Assembly (NCBI RefSeq): GCF_013177455.1
Contig: NZ_CP053660.1
Coordinates: forward strand, 3,534,001-3,598,000
Source of the DNA: Nocardioides marmotae
GTDB taxonomy: Bacteria; Actinomycetota; Actinomycetes; Propionibacteriales; Nocardioidaceae
DNA: 64,000 nt
Direction: 5' to 3'
The notes under the pieces are model-generated. The model was not told where the DNA came from and searched no databases. It saw only the letters and a list, made by a program, of their open reading frames with translations. Position numbers and translations under genes: made by a program. Below, in pieces: positions 27,700 to 36,021 of this stretch; the first letter of the stretch is position 1; each line of letters opens with the position of its first letter.

Positions 27700-28581
27700 T
27701 CAGAGGCTCTGCAGGATCTCCCGCATGAGCGCGGCGGTCTCGGACGGCGTCTTGCCGACCTTGACGCCGACGGCCTCGAGGGCCTCCTTCTTGGCCTGCG
27801 CGGTGCCGGAGGAGCCCGACACGATCGCGCCGGCGTGGCCCATCGTCTTGCCCTCGGGGGCGGTGAAGCCCGCGACGTAGCCGACGACCGGCTTGGTGAC
27901 GTGGTCCTTGATGTAGGCCGCCGCACGCTCCTCGGCGTCGCCGCCGATCTCGCCGATCATCACGATCGCCTTGGTCTCCGGGTCGTTCTCGAAGGCCTCG
28001 AGGGCGTCGATGTGCGTGGTGCCGATGATCGGGTCGCCGCCGATGCCGATGGCGGTCGAGAAGCCGAAGTCCCGCAGCTCGTACATCATCTGGTAGGTCA
28101 GCGTGCCCGACTTCGAGACGAGACCGACCGGGCCCTTGCCCGCGATGGTGTGCGGGGTGATGCCGGCCAGCGACTCCTCCGGGGAGATGATCCCGGGGCA
28201 GTTGGGGCCGATCATCCGCGTCTTCTTGCCCTGGAGGTAGGCGAAGACCTCGGCGCTGTCCTGCACCGGGACGCCCTCGGTGATGACCACCAGGAGCGGG
28301 ATCTCGGCGTCGATGGCCTCGATGCAGGCGTCCTTGGTGAAGGCCGGGGGCACGAAGGCGACCGAGACGTCGGCACCGGTGGCCTCCATGGCCTCCTTGA
28401 CGGTGCCGAAGACCGGCAGCTCGGTGCCGTTGAGCTCGACGGTGGTGCCGGCCTTGCGGGCGTTGACACCGCCCACGATGTTCGACCCGGCCTGGAGCAT
28501 CAGGTTGGTGTGCTTGGAGCCCATCCCGCCCGTGATGCCCTGGACGATGATCTTGGAGTCCTTGTTGAGGTAGATCGTCAT
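27700..28581 (-). CDS. sucD: Succinyl-CoA synthetase alpha subunit
   Basis: Alpha subunit of the TCA-cycle enzyme that makes ATP or GTP from succinyl-CoA, 293 aa. Seen: CoA-binding start [62 protein letters not shown], and the phospho-histidine segment [20 protein letters not shown] at 28581. The sucC stop is 19 nt upstream, so the two are one operon. Confidence 0.96.
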   Translation of the reverse strand: MTIYLNKDSKIIVQGITGGMGSKHTNLMLQAGSNIVGGVNARKAGTTVELNGTELPVFGTVKEAMEATGADVSVAFVPPAFTKDACIEAIDAEIPLLVVITEGVPVQDSAEVFAYLQGKKTRMIGPNCPGIISPEESLAGITPHTIAGKGPVGLVSKSGTLTYQMMYELRDFGFSTAIGIGGDPIIGTTHIDALEAFENDPETKAIVMIGEIGGDAEERAAAYIKDHVTKPVVGYVAGFTAPEGKTMGHAGAIVSGSSGTAQAKKEALEAVGVKVGKTPSETAALMREILQSL

Positions 28582-28600
28582 GCTGTCAGGTCTCCTTGTC

Positions 28601-29767
28601 TCAGGCGTTCGCCAGCTCGGCGGCCTTGTCGGCCGCACCGTCCATCGTGTCCACCTGCGTCACCAACGGGTGGTTGAGCTCGTCGAGGATCCGGCGGCCC
28701 TCCTCCACGTTGTTGCCGTCCAGGCGCACGACGAGCGGCTTGGTGGCGTTGTCGCCGAGGATCTCCAGCGCACCCTTGATGCCGTTGGCGACCTCGTCGC
28801 AGGCGGTGATGCCGCCGAAGACGTTGACGAAGACGCTCTTGACCTGGGGGTCGTTGAGGATCACGTCGAGGCCGTTGGCCATCACGGTGGCGTTGGCGCC
28901 GCCGCCGATGTCGAGGAAGTTCGCCGGCTTCACGCCGCCGTGCGCCTCACCGGCGTACGCGACGACGTCGAGCGTCGACATGACCAGGCCCGCGCCGTTG
29001 CCGATGATGCCCACGGCACCGTCGAGCTTGACGTAGTTCAGGCCGAGGTCCTTGGCCTTCGCCTCGAGCGGGTCGGCCTCCTCGCGGATCTCGAACTGCG
29101 CGTGGTCGGGGTGACGGAACTCCGAGGCGTTGTCGTCGAGCGACACCTTGCCGTCGAGGGCCTCCAGCTTGTCGCCCTCCAGGCGAGCCAGCGGGTTGAC
29201 CTCGACCAGGGTCGCGTCCTCCTCGACGTACACCTTCCACAGCGCCTGGACCATCTCGATGGCCTGGTCGCGCAGCTCGGCGGGGAACTTCGCCTCGTCG
29301 ACGATCGCGGCGGCCTTCTCCGGGGTGACGCCCTCGAGGGCGTCGATCGGGATCTGCCGCACGGCCTCGGGGTTGGTCTTGGCGACCTCCTCGATCTCCA
29401 CGCCGCCCTCGACCGACGCGATGCACAGGTGCGAGCGGTTGGCGCGGTCGAGCAGGAAGGAGAAGTAGTACTCCTCCACCGGGGGCGTGGCGGGCGTGAC
29501 GAGCACGCGGTTGACCGTGAGGCCCTTGATCTCCATGCCGAGGATGTTCGAGGCGTGCTCGAAGGCCTCATCGGCGGTCTTGGCGAGCTTCACGCCGCCG
29601 GCCTTGCCTCGGCCACCGGCCTTGACCTGCGCCTTGATGACGGTGACGCCACCGATCTCCTCGGCGGCGGCCTTGGCGGCCTCGGCGGTCTCGACGACCG
29701 TCCCGAGGGTCGTCGCTACACCGTGCTTGGCGAAGAGCTCCTTCGCCTGGTACTCCATCAGGTCCAC
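28601..29767 (-). CDS. sucC: Succinyl-CoA synthetase beta subunit
   Basis: Beta subunit with ATP-grasp domain, 388 aa. It starts [17 protein letters not shown] (GTG at 29767) as usual for the family, with [14 protein letters not shown] for nucleotide binding, [20 protein letters not shown] and the C-terminal [21 protein letters not shown] about 7 nt before the GTG can serve as ribosome binding site. It pairs with SucD in the cytoplasm. Confidence 0.96.
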   Translation of the reverse strand: MDLMEYQAKELFAKHGVATTLGTVVETAEAAKAAAEEIGGVTVIKAQVKAGGRGKAGGVKLAKTADEAFEHASNILGMEIKGLTVNRVLVTPATPPVEEYYFSFLLDRANRSHLCIASVEGGVEIEEVAKTNPEAVRQIPIDALEGVTPEKAAAIVDEAKFPAELRDQAIEMVQALWKVYVEEDATLVEVNPLARLEGDKLEALDGKVSLDDNASEFRHPDHAQFEIREEADPLEAKAKDLGLNYVKLDGAVGIIGNGAGLVMSTLDVVAYAGEAHGGVKPANFLDIGGGANATVMANGLDVILNDPQVKSVFVNVFGGITACDEVANGIKGALEILGDNATKPLVVRLDGNNVEEGRRILDELNHPLVTQVDTMDGAADKAAELANA

Positions 29768-29900
29768 GAAATTCCACCAGTCCTATTCAGGGTGCGGGCC
29801 GCGTCCGGCGCGGGGCGCGCGGCGGCCCGGGGGTGTCCTCGCGGCACCCTAGACCTGTCCCCGCGTCCGCGACGAGGGCGGAGGGTTCCTTCGTGACGCA

Positions 29901-29912
29901 ACGCATATGCGT
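29901..29912. promoter_or_regulatory. AT-rich 12-bp palindrome upstream of sucC
   Basis: ACGCATATGCGT is a perfect palindrome, and an added GACGCA/TGCGTC half repeats beside it. It is 134 nt upstream of the sucC start and 34 nt downstream of the next gene's stop. It stands out by base composition; possible operator for sucCD. Confidence 0.35.
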
Positions 29913-29945
29913 CGGCCACGCGACCTGTGCCCCCCGGGGCCGACC

Positions 29946-30368
29946 TCAGCCCCCGCCGAGGGGGTCCCCGGGCGTGTCGTCCGCCACGGCGACGGCCGTC
30001 CCAGCGGCCACCCGACGCACCACCTGGGCGGGCTGCTCGTCGGTCGTCGCGACCACCAGGACGGTGGTCTCGGCGCCGTCGGAGGGGTCCTCCCCGGCGA
30101 GGCGCGCGGCAAGCTCCCCGGCGTCGTACGACGCGGGCGCGAGGAGCACGACGACCTCGACGTCCTCCTGCACGGCGGCCGCCACGACGAGCCCGTCATC
30201 CACGCCCTGACCTGCATGAACGACCTCGTGGCCGGCGTCGCGCAGCGCCCGGGCGAGCCGCGTCAGCGCCTCGGCCGCACCCTCGCCCGGACCGTCCCCG
30301 GGGGCCGTCCCGGAAACCGCTCGAGCCGTCGCGGGGAACGGCACGGCGGCGAGCAGGAGCCTGGGCAC
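29946..30368 (-). CDS. Cobalamin-binding-fold protein lacking the ligand His motif
   Basis: Protein of 140 aa resembling the Rossmann-type B12-binding domain at the C-terminus of methylmalonyl-CoA mutase: ALTRLARALRDAGHEVVHAG, then GLVVAAAVQEDVEVVVL and ETTVLVVATTDEQPAQVVRR. The DxHxxG motif that supplies the cobalt ligand is absent (a Gly/Pro-rich GDGPGEGA is in its place), so it may bind another ligand or none. GTG at 30368 is chosen because TAGGCT lies 8 nt upstream and the protein then starts with a beta-strand (PRLLLAAVPF). It is upstream of sucCD on the same strand. Confidence 0.62.
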   Translation of the reverse strand: MPRLLLAAVPFPATARAVSGTAPGDGPGEGAAEALTRLARALRDAGHEVVHAGQGVDDGLVVAAAVQEDVEVVVLLAPASYDAGELAARLAGEDPSDGAETTVLVVATTDEQPAQVVRRVAAGTAVAVADDTPGDPLGGG

Positions 30369-30376
30369 GGGGCGGA

Positions 30377-30382
30377 AGCCTA
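30377..30382 (-). promoter_or_regulatory. Putative -10 box (TAGGCT) of the cobalamin-fold gene
   Basis: TAGGCT lies 8 nt before the GTG at 30368; probable leaderless promoter. Confidence 0.35.
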
Positions 30383-30442
30383 GGACCACCGACCGGCCCG
30401 CGGAGGTGATCCACAGGTTGTCCACAACTTGTCCAGGCCGAT

Positions 30443-30471
30443 TTCGAACGTCGTGACCCGTCCGTTACAGT
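30443..30471 (+). promoter_or_regulatory. Putative promoter of the M23 peptidase gene
   Basis: TTCGAA (30443-30448) and TACAGT (30466-30471) are separated by 17 nt. This would give a leader of about 70 nt before the ATG at 30548. DnaA-box-like sequences TGATCCACA (30407) and TTGTCCACA (30418) lie just upstream. Confidence 0.4.
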
Positions 30472-30547
30472 CGCTCAATCGCCTGGCCCTTGTGGATCAG
30501 GCCCGAACATGCACGCCTGCAATCGACAGCAAACGGAGTCACCATTC

Positions 30548-31537
30548 ATGGGTAGCCACCGAGCGGAACGTCGCGGCCCCCGCCGCCGCCCCTCGGAGAC
30601 CCCGGAGGTGGCCGCCGGCCGTCGTGCGGCCGGACGCGGTTCCACTACCCGCGAGGCTCTCCAGGCAAACCCCGTCGCCACCGCCCCCGGCCCCGCCGGC
30701 GACGCGACCACCGTCTTCCGCGACCACGACGCCACCGTCGAGATGCCGCTCGTGCGCAGCGAGCCGGGCAAGCGCAAGGCGGTCAAGCAGGCCGTCTCCC
30801 GCGGCCCCCGCTTCCGCGTCCTGCCCTCGGCCCCCGCGCTCATCGGCGCGGCCGCCCTCGCCGTCTCCGTCGGCGGCGCCGTCACCACCGCCACGCCGGA
30901 CCTGGCCGCCGAGCAGACCAAGGTCCAGCAGCCCAGCGCCCTCGGCGGCGCCAGCGGCACGTCCTCGGTCGACTCCCTGGAGCGCGGCAGCCGCGTCAGC
31001 CGCGACTCGCGTCGCGACGCGCTCGACGACACCGCGGACGCCGACCTCGTCGCCGCCGCGGCCAAGCAGATGCGCCAGCGCAACACCGCGCTCGCCAAGT
31101 TCGCCAAGGACGCCGAGGCGCACGCCCAGGAGATCGCCAAGAACCAGTGGGTCATGCCGATCCAGGGCTACCGGCTGACCGCCCGCTACGGCGACTACGG
31201 TCTCTGGGCGAACTACCACACCGGTCTGGACTTCGCCGCGCCCACCGGCACGCCCCTGGTGGCGGTGGCCAACGCGACCGTGACCAGCGCCGGGTACGAC
31301 GGCGCCTACGGCAACAAGACCGTGCTGACCCTCGAGGACGGCACCGAGATCTGGTACTGCCACCAGACCTCCATGAACGTCTCCCCCGGTGACACCGTCC
31401 GCGCCGGTGAGGTCATCGGCACCGTCGGCTCCACCGGCCACGTCACCGGTCCGCACCTCCACCTCGAGGTCCGCCCCGGCGCCGGCGACCCGGTCGACCC
31501 GCACGCCGCACTCCGGGTCCACGGACTCAACCCGTAG
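30548..31537 (+). CDS. M23-family metallopeptidase (LytM type), membrane-anchored
   Basis: Predicted cell-wall peptidase of 329 aa. A basic, disordered cytoplasmic N-terminus (MGSHRAERRGP...) is followed by one transmembrane or signal segment (about 95-115, SAPALIGAAALAVSVGGAV), a helical region with SSVDSLERGSRVSRDSRRDA, then the LytM domain at about 210-325. Zinc ligands and catalytic His are seen in NYHTGLDFAAPTGTPLVAVA and GHVTGPHLHLEVRP. It likely cuts peptidoglycan cross-links outside the membrane. ATG at 30548. No c-di-AMP riboswitch was recognised in the leader. Confidence 0.9.
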   Translation: MGSHRAERRGPRRRPSETPEVAAGRRAAGRGSTTREALQANPVATAPGPAGDATTVFRDHDATVEMPLVRSEPGKRKAVKQAVSRGPRFRVLPSAPALIGAAALAVSVGGAVTTATPDLAAEQTKVQQPSALGGASGTSSVDSLERGSRVSRDSRRDALDDTADADLVAAAAKQMRQRNTALAKFAKDAEAHAQEIAKNQWVMPIQGYRLTARYGDYGLWANYHTGLDFAAPTGTPLVAVANATVTSAGYDGAYGNKTVLTLEDGTEIWYCHQTSMNVSPGDTVRAGEVIGTVGSTGHVTGPHLHLEVRPGAGDPVDPHAALRVHGLNP

Positions 31538-31545
31538 CAAGGCCG

Positions 31546-31595
31546 CGTCAGCGGACTCGCTGACGGCCCGACGGTGCCTGCTCTCGGCGGGCACC
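31546..31595. terminator. Hairpins after the M23 peptidase gene
   Basis: CGTCAGCG / CGCTGACG (8-bp perfect stem, loop GACT) followed by GGTGCC / GGCACC. They lie between the convergent M23 and pcrA genes. The rest of the gap to 31690 shows nothing else clear. Confidence 0.55.
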
Positions 31596-31689
31596 TCACC
31601 AGGTCCCGACACGCCGGTCGCGACCTCGTCCCTCGGTCACGCGGCCTGCTCGACCATCGTCGAGCTGTCGGCCGTTGCTGCGCTCCGGC

Positions 31690-34179
31690 CTACAGCTTCT
31701 CCACCGGCGCGTACCGCAGCAGCAGCCGCTTGACGCCCTCGCTGCCGAAGTCGATCGACGCGACGGACTTCTCCGCGACCCCCTCGATCGCGACGACGGT
31801 GCCCATGCCGAAGGAGTCGTGCAGGACGCGGTCGCCCGGCTCCAGCGCGGGCACCTCCCGCGACGGCTTGGACTTCGCCGCGGCATCGGCGCGCAGCGCG
31901 GCCGAGGAGAAGTTGCGGCGCCCCGCAGCGGTCGGGGTGGCCAGCCGGGTGCTGCCGCTGCCGCCGGTGAGGTCCGGGCGGCTCCACGAGGTCTGCGCGG
32001 CCTCGGTGCGCTTCCAGTCGACGAGGTCGACCGGCAGCTCGTCGAGGAACCGGGAGCCCGGGTTGTGCGAGGGCGCGCCCCACGCCGAGCGGACGACCGC
32101 GCGGGAGATGTAGAGCCGCTCGCGGGCGCGGGTGAGGCCGACGTACGCGAGGCGCCGCTCCTCCTCCAGCTCCGGCTGGTCCCCGAGCGCGCGGGCGTGC
32201 GGGAAGACGCCGTCCTCGAGGCCGGTGAGGAAGACGACCGGGAACTCCAGGCCCTTGGCGGTGTGCAGCGTCATCAGCGTGACGACGCCGTCGTCGTCCT
32301 GCGGGATGGAGTCGGTGTCGGCGACCAGCGCGACCCGCTCCAGGAAGTCGCGCAGGCCCGGCGCGACCGTCCCGGCGTCGACGTCGGCGGGGTCGGCCGA
32401 GGGGCCGGCGACGGGGTCGTCGGAGAACTCGCGGGCGACGGCGACGAGCTCGGCGAGGTTCTCCAGCCGGGTGGCGTCCTGGGGGTCGTCGGACTCCTCG
32501 AGCTCGGCGATGTAGCCCGAGCGGGCCAGGACGCTCTCGAGCACGACGTCGGCCCGCTCCCCCGCGTCGACCATCGACTGCAGCTCCTCGACCATCGCGA
32601 CGAAGCCGCGGATGTTGGTCGCCGAGCGCGTGGCCAGGCCGGGGGCTTCGTCGGCGCGGCGCAGCGCCTCCCAGAAGGTGATCCGCTCGCGGTCGGCGAG
32701 CGCGCTGACGCACTCGACCGCACGGTCGCCGATGCCGCGCTTGGGGGTGTTGAGGATCCGGCGCAGCGAGACCTGGTCGTCGGGGTTGGCCAGCATCCGC
32801 AGGTAGGCCAGCGCGTCGCGCACCTCGCGCCGCTCGTAGAAGCGGACCCCGCCGACGACCTTGTAGGGCTGGCCGGTGCGGATGAACACCTCCTCGAAGA
32901 CGCGGGACTGGGCGTTGGTGCGGTAGAAGACCGCGACGTCGGCGGGCCGGACGCCGTGCTCGTCGACCAGCTCGTCGATCGTGGAGGAGACGAACCGCGC
33001 CTCGTCGTGCTCGTCGTCGGCGACGTACCCGACGATCCGCGCGCCGTCGCCGGCGTCGGACCACAGGCGCTTGGGCTTGCGGCCCTTGTTGTTGCCGATG
33101 ACGGCGTTGGCGGCGGTGAGGATCGTCTGGGTGGAGCGGTAGTTCTGCTCCAGCAGGATCGAGGTGGCGTTGGGGAAGTCCTCCTCGAAGTCGAGGATGT
33201 TGCGGATGTTGGCGCCACGGAAGGCGTAGATCGACTGGTCGGCGTCGCCGACGACCATCAGCTCGGCCGGCTCCACGCGCTGGCCCTCGGTCGCCTCGGG
33301 GTCGTCGGCGCAGAGCTGGTGGATGAGGGCGTACTGGGCGTGGTTGGTGTCCTGGTACTCATCGACGAGCACGTGGCGGAAGCGCCGGCGGTAGGTCTCG
33401 CGGACCTCCGGGTAGGCCTGGAAGAGGTTGACCGTCGCCATGATCAGGTCGTCGAAGTCCATCGCGTTCGCCTCGCGCAGGCGGCGCTGGTAGAGGTCGT
33501 AGACCGCGGCGTAGGTCTCCTCGAGCTTGTTCTTGGCGTCCGACTTGGCCGCGTCGACGTCGCGCAGCTCGTTCTTGTGGTTGCTGACCCAGTGCAGCAG
33601 CGCGCCCGGCTGGTAGCGCTTCGGGTCGAGGTCGAGGTCCTTGCAGACCAGCTGCATGAGGCGCTTCTGGTCCGCGGCGTCGTAGATCGAGAAGCTCGAC
33701 TTGTAGCCCAGCTTGTCGGCCTCCTTGCGCAGGATGCGCACGCAGGCGGAGTGGAACGTGCTCACCCACATGATCCGCGCCCGCTTGCCGACGAGGTCCT
33801 CGACGCGCTCCTTCATCTCGGCCGCGGCCTTGTTGGTGAAGGTGATCGCCAGGATCGACCCCGGGTGCGCCTGCCGCTCCTGGATCAGCCAGGCGATCCG
33901 GCGGGTCAGCACGCGGGTCTTCCCCGACCCCGCACCGGCCACCACCAGCAGCGGTGCACCCGCGTGCACGACCGCCGCCCGCTGCGGCTCGTTGAGCCCC
34001 TCGAGCAGCTCCTCGCGGGTCGGCCCGCGCCGCGGCGTACCGGGTCGGGCGGCGGAGCCGTCGTCCTCGTGGGCGCCGTCGTGGGCGCCGTCGTGGGCGC
34101 CGCCGGCGCTCGTCGCGGCGGAGGGGGTCCGAGGGTCGGCGAGCAGGTGCTCGAAGCCGGGGAGGGAGGGGGTGCTCAT
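31690..34179 (-). CDS. pcrA: ATP-dependent DNA helicase PcrA/UvrD
   Basis: Superfamily 1A 3'-5' DNA helicase, 829 aa, acting in repair and replication restart. All motifs are seen: Q-motif LNEPQRAAV, Walker A VVAGAGSGKTRVLTRR, TFTNKAAAEMKERV, FHSACVRILR, Walker B VLVDEYQDTN, motif III VVGDADQSIYAFRGA, QNYRSTQTIL, TLHTAKGLEFPVVFLTGLEDG, and VGLTRARERLYI. The C-terminal tail has the PcrA-type GDRVLHDSFGMGTVV element that contacts RNA polymerase. The N-terminal tail has a short Gly-Ala-His-Asp repeat. ATG at 34179; TAGGCT lies 9 nt upstream. Confidence 0.96.
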   Translation of the reverse strand: MSTPSLPGFEHLLADPRTPSAATSAGGAHDGAHDGAHEDDGSAARPGTPRRGPTREELLEGLNEPQRAAVVHAGAPLLVVAGAGSGKTRVLTRRIAWLIQERQAHPGSILAITFTNKAAAEMKERVEDLVGKRARIMWVSTFHSACVRILRKEADKLGYKSSFSIYDAADQKRLMQLVCKDLDLDPKRYQPGALLHWVSNHKNELRDVDAAKSDAKNKLEETYAAVYDLYQRRLREANAMDFDDLIMATVNLFQAYPEVRETYRRRFRHVLVDEYQDTNHAQYALIHQLCADDPEATEGQRVEPAELMVVGDADQSIYAFRGANIRNILDFEEDFPNATSILLEQNYRSTQTILTAANAVIGNNKGRKPKRLWSDAGDGARIVGYVADDEHDEARFVSSTIDELVDEHGVRPADVAVFYRTNAQSRVFEEVFIRTGQPYKVVGGVRFYERREVRDALAYLRMLANPDDQVSLRRILNTPKRGIGDRAVECVSALADRERITFWEALRRADEAPGLATRSATNIRGFVAMVEELQSMVDAGERADVVLESVLARSGYIAELEESDDPQDATRLENLAELVAVAREFSDDPVAGPSADPADVDAGTVAPGLRDFLERVALVADTDSIPQDDDGVVTLMTLHTAKGLEFPVVFLTGLEDGVFPHARALGDQPELEEERRLAYVGLTRARERLYISRAVVRSAWGAPSHNPGSRFLDELPVDLVDWKRTEAAQTSWSRPDLTGGSGSTRLATPTAAGRRNFSSAALRADAAAKSKPSREVPALEPGDRVLHDSFGMGTVVAIEGVAEKSVASIDFGSEGVKRLLLRYAPVEKL

Positions 34180-34188
34180 GCTGCCGCC

Positions 34189-34194
34189 AGCCTA
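34189..34194 (-). promoter_or_regulatory. Putative -10 box (TAGGCT) of pcrA
   Basis: TAGGCT is 9 nt before the pcrA ATG. The second 70-nt palindromic element starts 34 nt further upstream, overlapping where upstream promoter contacts would be. Confidence 0.4.
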
Positions 34195-34228
34195 CGTTCC
34201 GCCGGGGACGGTGGCGCGGCGCGGGCGT

Positions 34229-34298
34229 TGTAACGCATCGTTCACCGCTCTTCCTGCACGTTGCAGCGTGCAGGAAGAGCAGCGAACGGTCCGTTACA
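34229..34298 (+). repeat. 70-nt palindromic element, copy 2
   Basis: Same structure as copy 1 and 66 of 70 bases identical. Differences: one base in the left middle arm (CGTTCAC) and three in the 4-nt internal loop (CGCT / AGCA). It lies between divergent pcrA and the AbiEi-like gene. Confidence 0.9.
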
Positions 34299-34427
34299 TG
34301 CCCCTGCAGCCCCCGCAGACCCGGACACCGGCCCGGGACCGTCCACAGCGACGGCTCCGGGCTGCGCGGTCCACAGGGCGGGGCCGGAGCCCGGTACGCC
34401 GCCGGACGCCCCGCGCAGCGTGGGGAC

Positions 34428-35456
34428 ATGCACCCCGAGGTCGCCGCCCGTCTGGACCGTCCGCCGTACCTGTTGACCCGTCGGCAGGCGGTGGCCGCCG
34501 GTACGACGCCGCGGGAGATCGACCGCCGGGTGCGGACCGGTGCGTGGGTGGCCGTGCGGCGCGGCGTGTACGCGACATCCGAGCACGTCACGTCGCTGGC
34601 CACGCGGGCGCAGCGCCAGCGGCTGCACGACGACGCGGTCGCCCTGTCGACCCGGCTGACGCACATCCGCAGCCACGACAGTGCCGCCGTCGTCTGGGGC
34701 CTGGCCGTCCCGCTGCCCGCGGTGCCGGTGACCCACCTGACGGTCCCGGTGCCGGCGACGGCGCGGAACCGACCCCAGCGCAGCCGGTTCAGCCACGAGG
34801 TCAAGCACCACCTGGCGCCGTACGGCGTGGTCGACCGGCCCTCGGTCGTCGACGGCGTCCCGGTCCTCGGCCTGGCGCGCACCGCGATCGACCTGGCGCG
34901 CGAGCACGACCTGGCCACCGGCGTGGCCGCGGTCGACGGCGCGCTGCGAGCCGGAATCCGCCGCAGCGATCTCGACGCGGTGGTTGCGCGGATGGCGTGC
35001 TGGCCGCACGTCAACCGGGCCCGGCAGGCAGTCGACCTGGGCGATCCCGGCGCCGAGTCGGTCGGGGAGACGCTCGCCCGGCTGCTGGTGCTGCGCCTGG
35101 GTCGGGGTCGTCCGCAGACCCAGTTCGGCCTGTCGCGGGACGGCCGGACCGGGTTCGCCGACGTGCGGCTCGGCCGCCACCTCTTCGAGTTCGACGGCCG
35201 GCTGAAGTACCACCGCGGTCACGGGGACGACCGCCCTGTCGAGCAGGTCGTGTGGGAGGAGAAGCTGCGCCAGGACTGGTTCTGCTCCTACCAGCTCGGC
35301 ATGAGCCGGCTCGTCTGGAGCGACGTGATCGGCCCGGGCACGGTCGCGGCACTCGCCCGGATCGAGCGGGAGGTGGCCGCCACCGAGGCCCGCTTCGGCA
35401 CCGACATCAGCGACCTGGCGCCGTACGTCGTGGCCCGTCGGCGGCCGGCGGCCTGA
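34428..35456 (+). CDS. AbiEi-like winged-helix protein with DUF559/Vsr-type nuclease-like C-terminus
   Basis: Protein of 342 aa. The N-terminus (12-50: LLTRRQAVAAGTTPREIDRR ... VAVRRGVYA) matches the AbiEi-type winged-helix domain of type IV antitoxins and transcription regulators. The C-terminal third (208-300) resembles DUF559/Vsr-like endonucleases: ESVGETLARLL, then FADVRLGRHLFEFDGRLKYH with candidate active residues Glu214, Asp245, Glu254, Asp256 and His262. No toxin gene (AbiEii type) lies next to it. ATG at 34428. The gene is flanked on both sides by copies of the 70-nt palindromic element, which suggests a transferable cassette inserted between core genes. Function unproven. Confidence 0.78.
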   Translation: MHPEVAARLDRPPYLLTRRQAVAAGTTPREIDRRVRTGAWVAVRRGVYATSEHVTSLATRAQRQRLHDDAVALSTRLTHIRSHDSAAVVWGLAVPLPAVPVTHLTVPVPATARNRPQRSRFSHEVKHHLAPYGVVDRPSVVDGVPVLGLARTAIDLAREHDLATGVAAVDGALRAGIRRSDLDAVVARMACWPHVNRARQAVDLGDPGAESVGETLARLLVLRLGRGRPQTQFGLSRDGRTGFADVRLGRHLFEFDGRLKYHRGHGDDRPVEQVVWEEKLRQDWFCSYQLGMSRLVWSDVIGPGTVAALARIEREVAATEARFGTDISDLAPYVVARRRPAA

Positions 35457-35472
35457 GGGCTCGGGCGGCACA

Positions 35473-35542
35473 TGTAACGCATTGTTCGCCGCCCTTCCTG
35501 CACGTTGCAGCGTGCAGGAAGAGAAGCGAACGGTCCGTTACA
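35473..35542 (+). repeat. 70-nt palindromic element, copy 3
   Basis: Same structure; 66 of 70 bases identical to copy 2 and 64 of 70 to copy 1. Changes sit in the left middle arm (TGTTCGC) and the 4-nt internal loop (CGCC / AGAA). The right arm, apical loop and outer arms are identical in all copies. It lies 16 nt after the AbiEi-like gene. Confidence 0.9.
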
Positions 35543-35605
35543 ACAACCCGGCCCGCCCCAGACCGGCGAGCGGCTGGAACGGGCCGGGGCGGGGCCGGAG
35601 GCGGA

Positions 35606-35965
35606 TCAGGCGTGCGCGGGGGCCCAGAAGACGGCGACGGCGATGTTGGCGACGGTGAGGAAGAGCAGGAGGGCCCACAGGCCCTGGCTGATCCGCTCCT
35701 TGCGGAGGTTGGCCATCACGAGCCCGAGGATCACCAGGCTGACGACCAGCTTGACCGCGATCTTGACGTGGTCGGGCGAGCCGAGGTCCGCGCCCTCGAT
35801 GACCCCGACGAGCGCGAGGCCCGCGACGAAGGCGGTGCCCGCGCCGTCGCGCATCAGCGCGTTGACGGACTTCTCGGGGAGGCGGGCCTGCACGAGCAGG
35901 CCGCCCAGCAGGGCCGCGAAGCCCAGGATGTGGACGAAGAGCAGGATCAGCCGGACGGTCTCCAT
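35606..35965 (-). CDS. Four-helix small membrane protein, hypothetical
   Basis: Protein of 119 aa with four predicted transmembrane helices (about 5-24, 45-60, 68-86 and 95-114) and short loops. It begins METVRLILLFVHILGFAALLG. No functional motif recognised; it looks like the small uncharacterised membrane proteins common in actinobacteria. ATG at 35965 with TAGCCT 7 nt upstream. It faces the AbiEi-like gene across palindrome copy 3. Confidence 0.8.
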   Translation of the reverse strand: METVRLILLFVHILGFAALLGGLLVQARLPEKSVNALMRDGAGTAFVAGLALVGVIEGADLGSPDHVKIAVKLVVSLVILGLVMANLRKERISQGLWALLLFLTVANIAVAVFWAPAHA

Positions 35966-35972
35966 GCGCCGC

Positions 35973-35978
35973 AGGCTA
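35973..35978 (-). promoter_or_regulatory. Putative -10 box (TAGCCT) of the four-helix protein
   Basis: TAGCCT ends 7 nt before the ATG at 35965; probable leaderless promoter. Confidence 0.45.
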
Positions 35979-36021
35979 GGGCACCGGCAGGCCCGGCGTG
36001 GTCGCCGGACCGGACCGGTCC

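Noticed and set aside
30404..30430. Replication origin near the DnaA-box-like sites
   Set aside because: Only two or three boxes, no dnaA, dnaN or AT-rich unwinding region nearby.
30426..30547. c-di-AMP (ydaO) riboswitch before the M23 peptidase gene
   Set aside because: The class often precedes such genes in actinobacteria, but the leader of about 75 nt is too short and lacks its conserved blocks.
34229..34298. The 70-nt palindrome as an ordinary transcription terminator
   Set aside because: Copy 2 lies between divergent genes where no transcript ends, and none of the copies has a T-run.
34428..35456. Complete type IV toxin-antitoxin pair
   Set aside because: No AbiEii-type nucleotidyltransferase gene is adjacent, and the C-terminal domain is nuclease-like, so a normal antitoxin role is doubtful.
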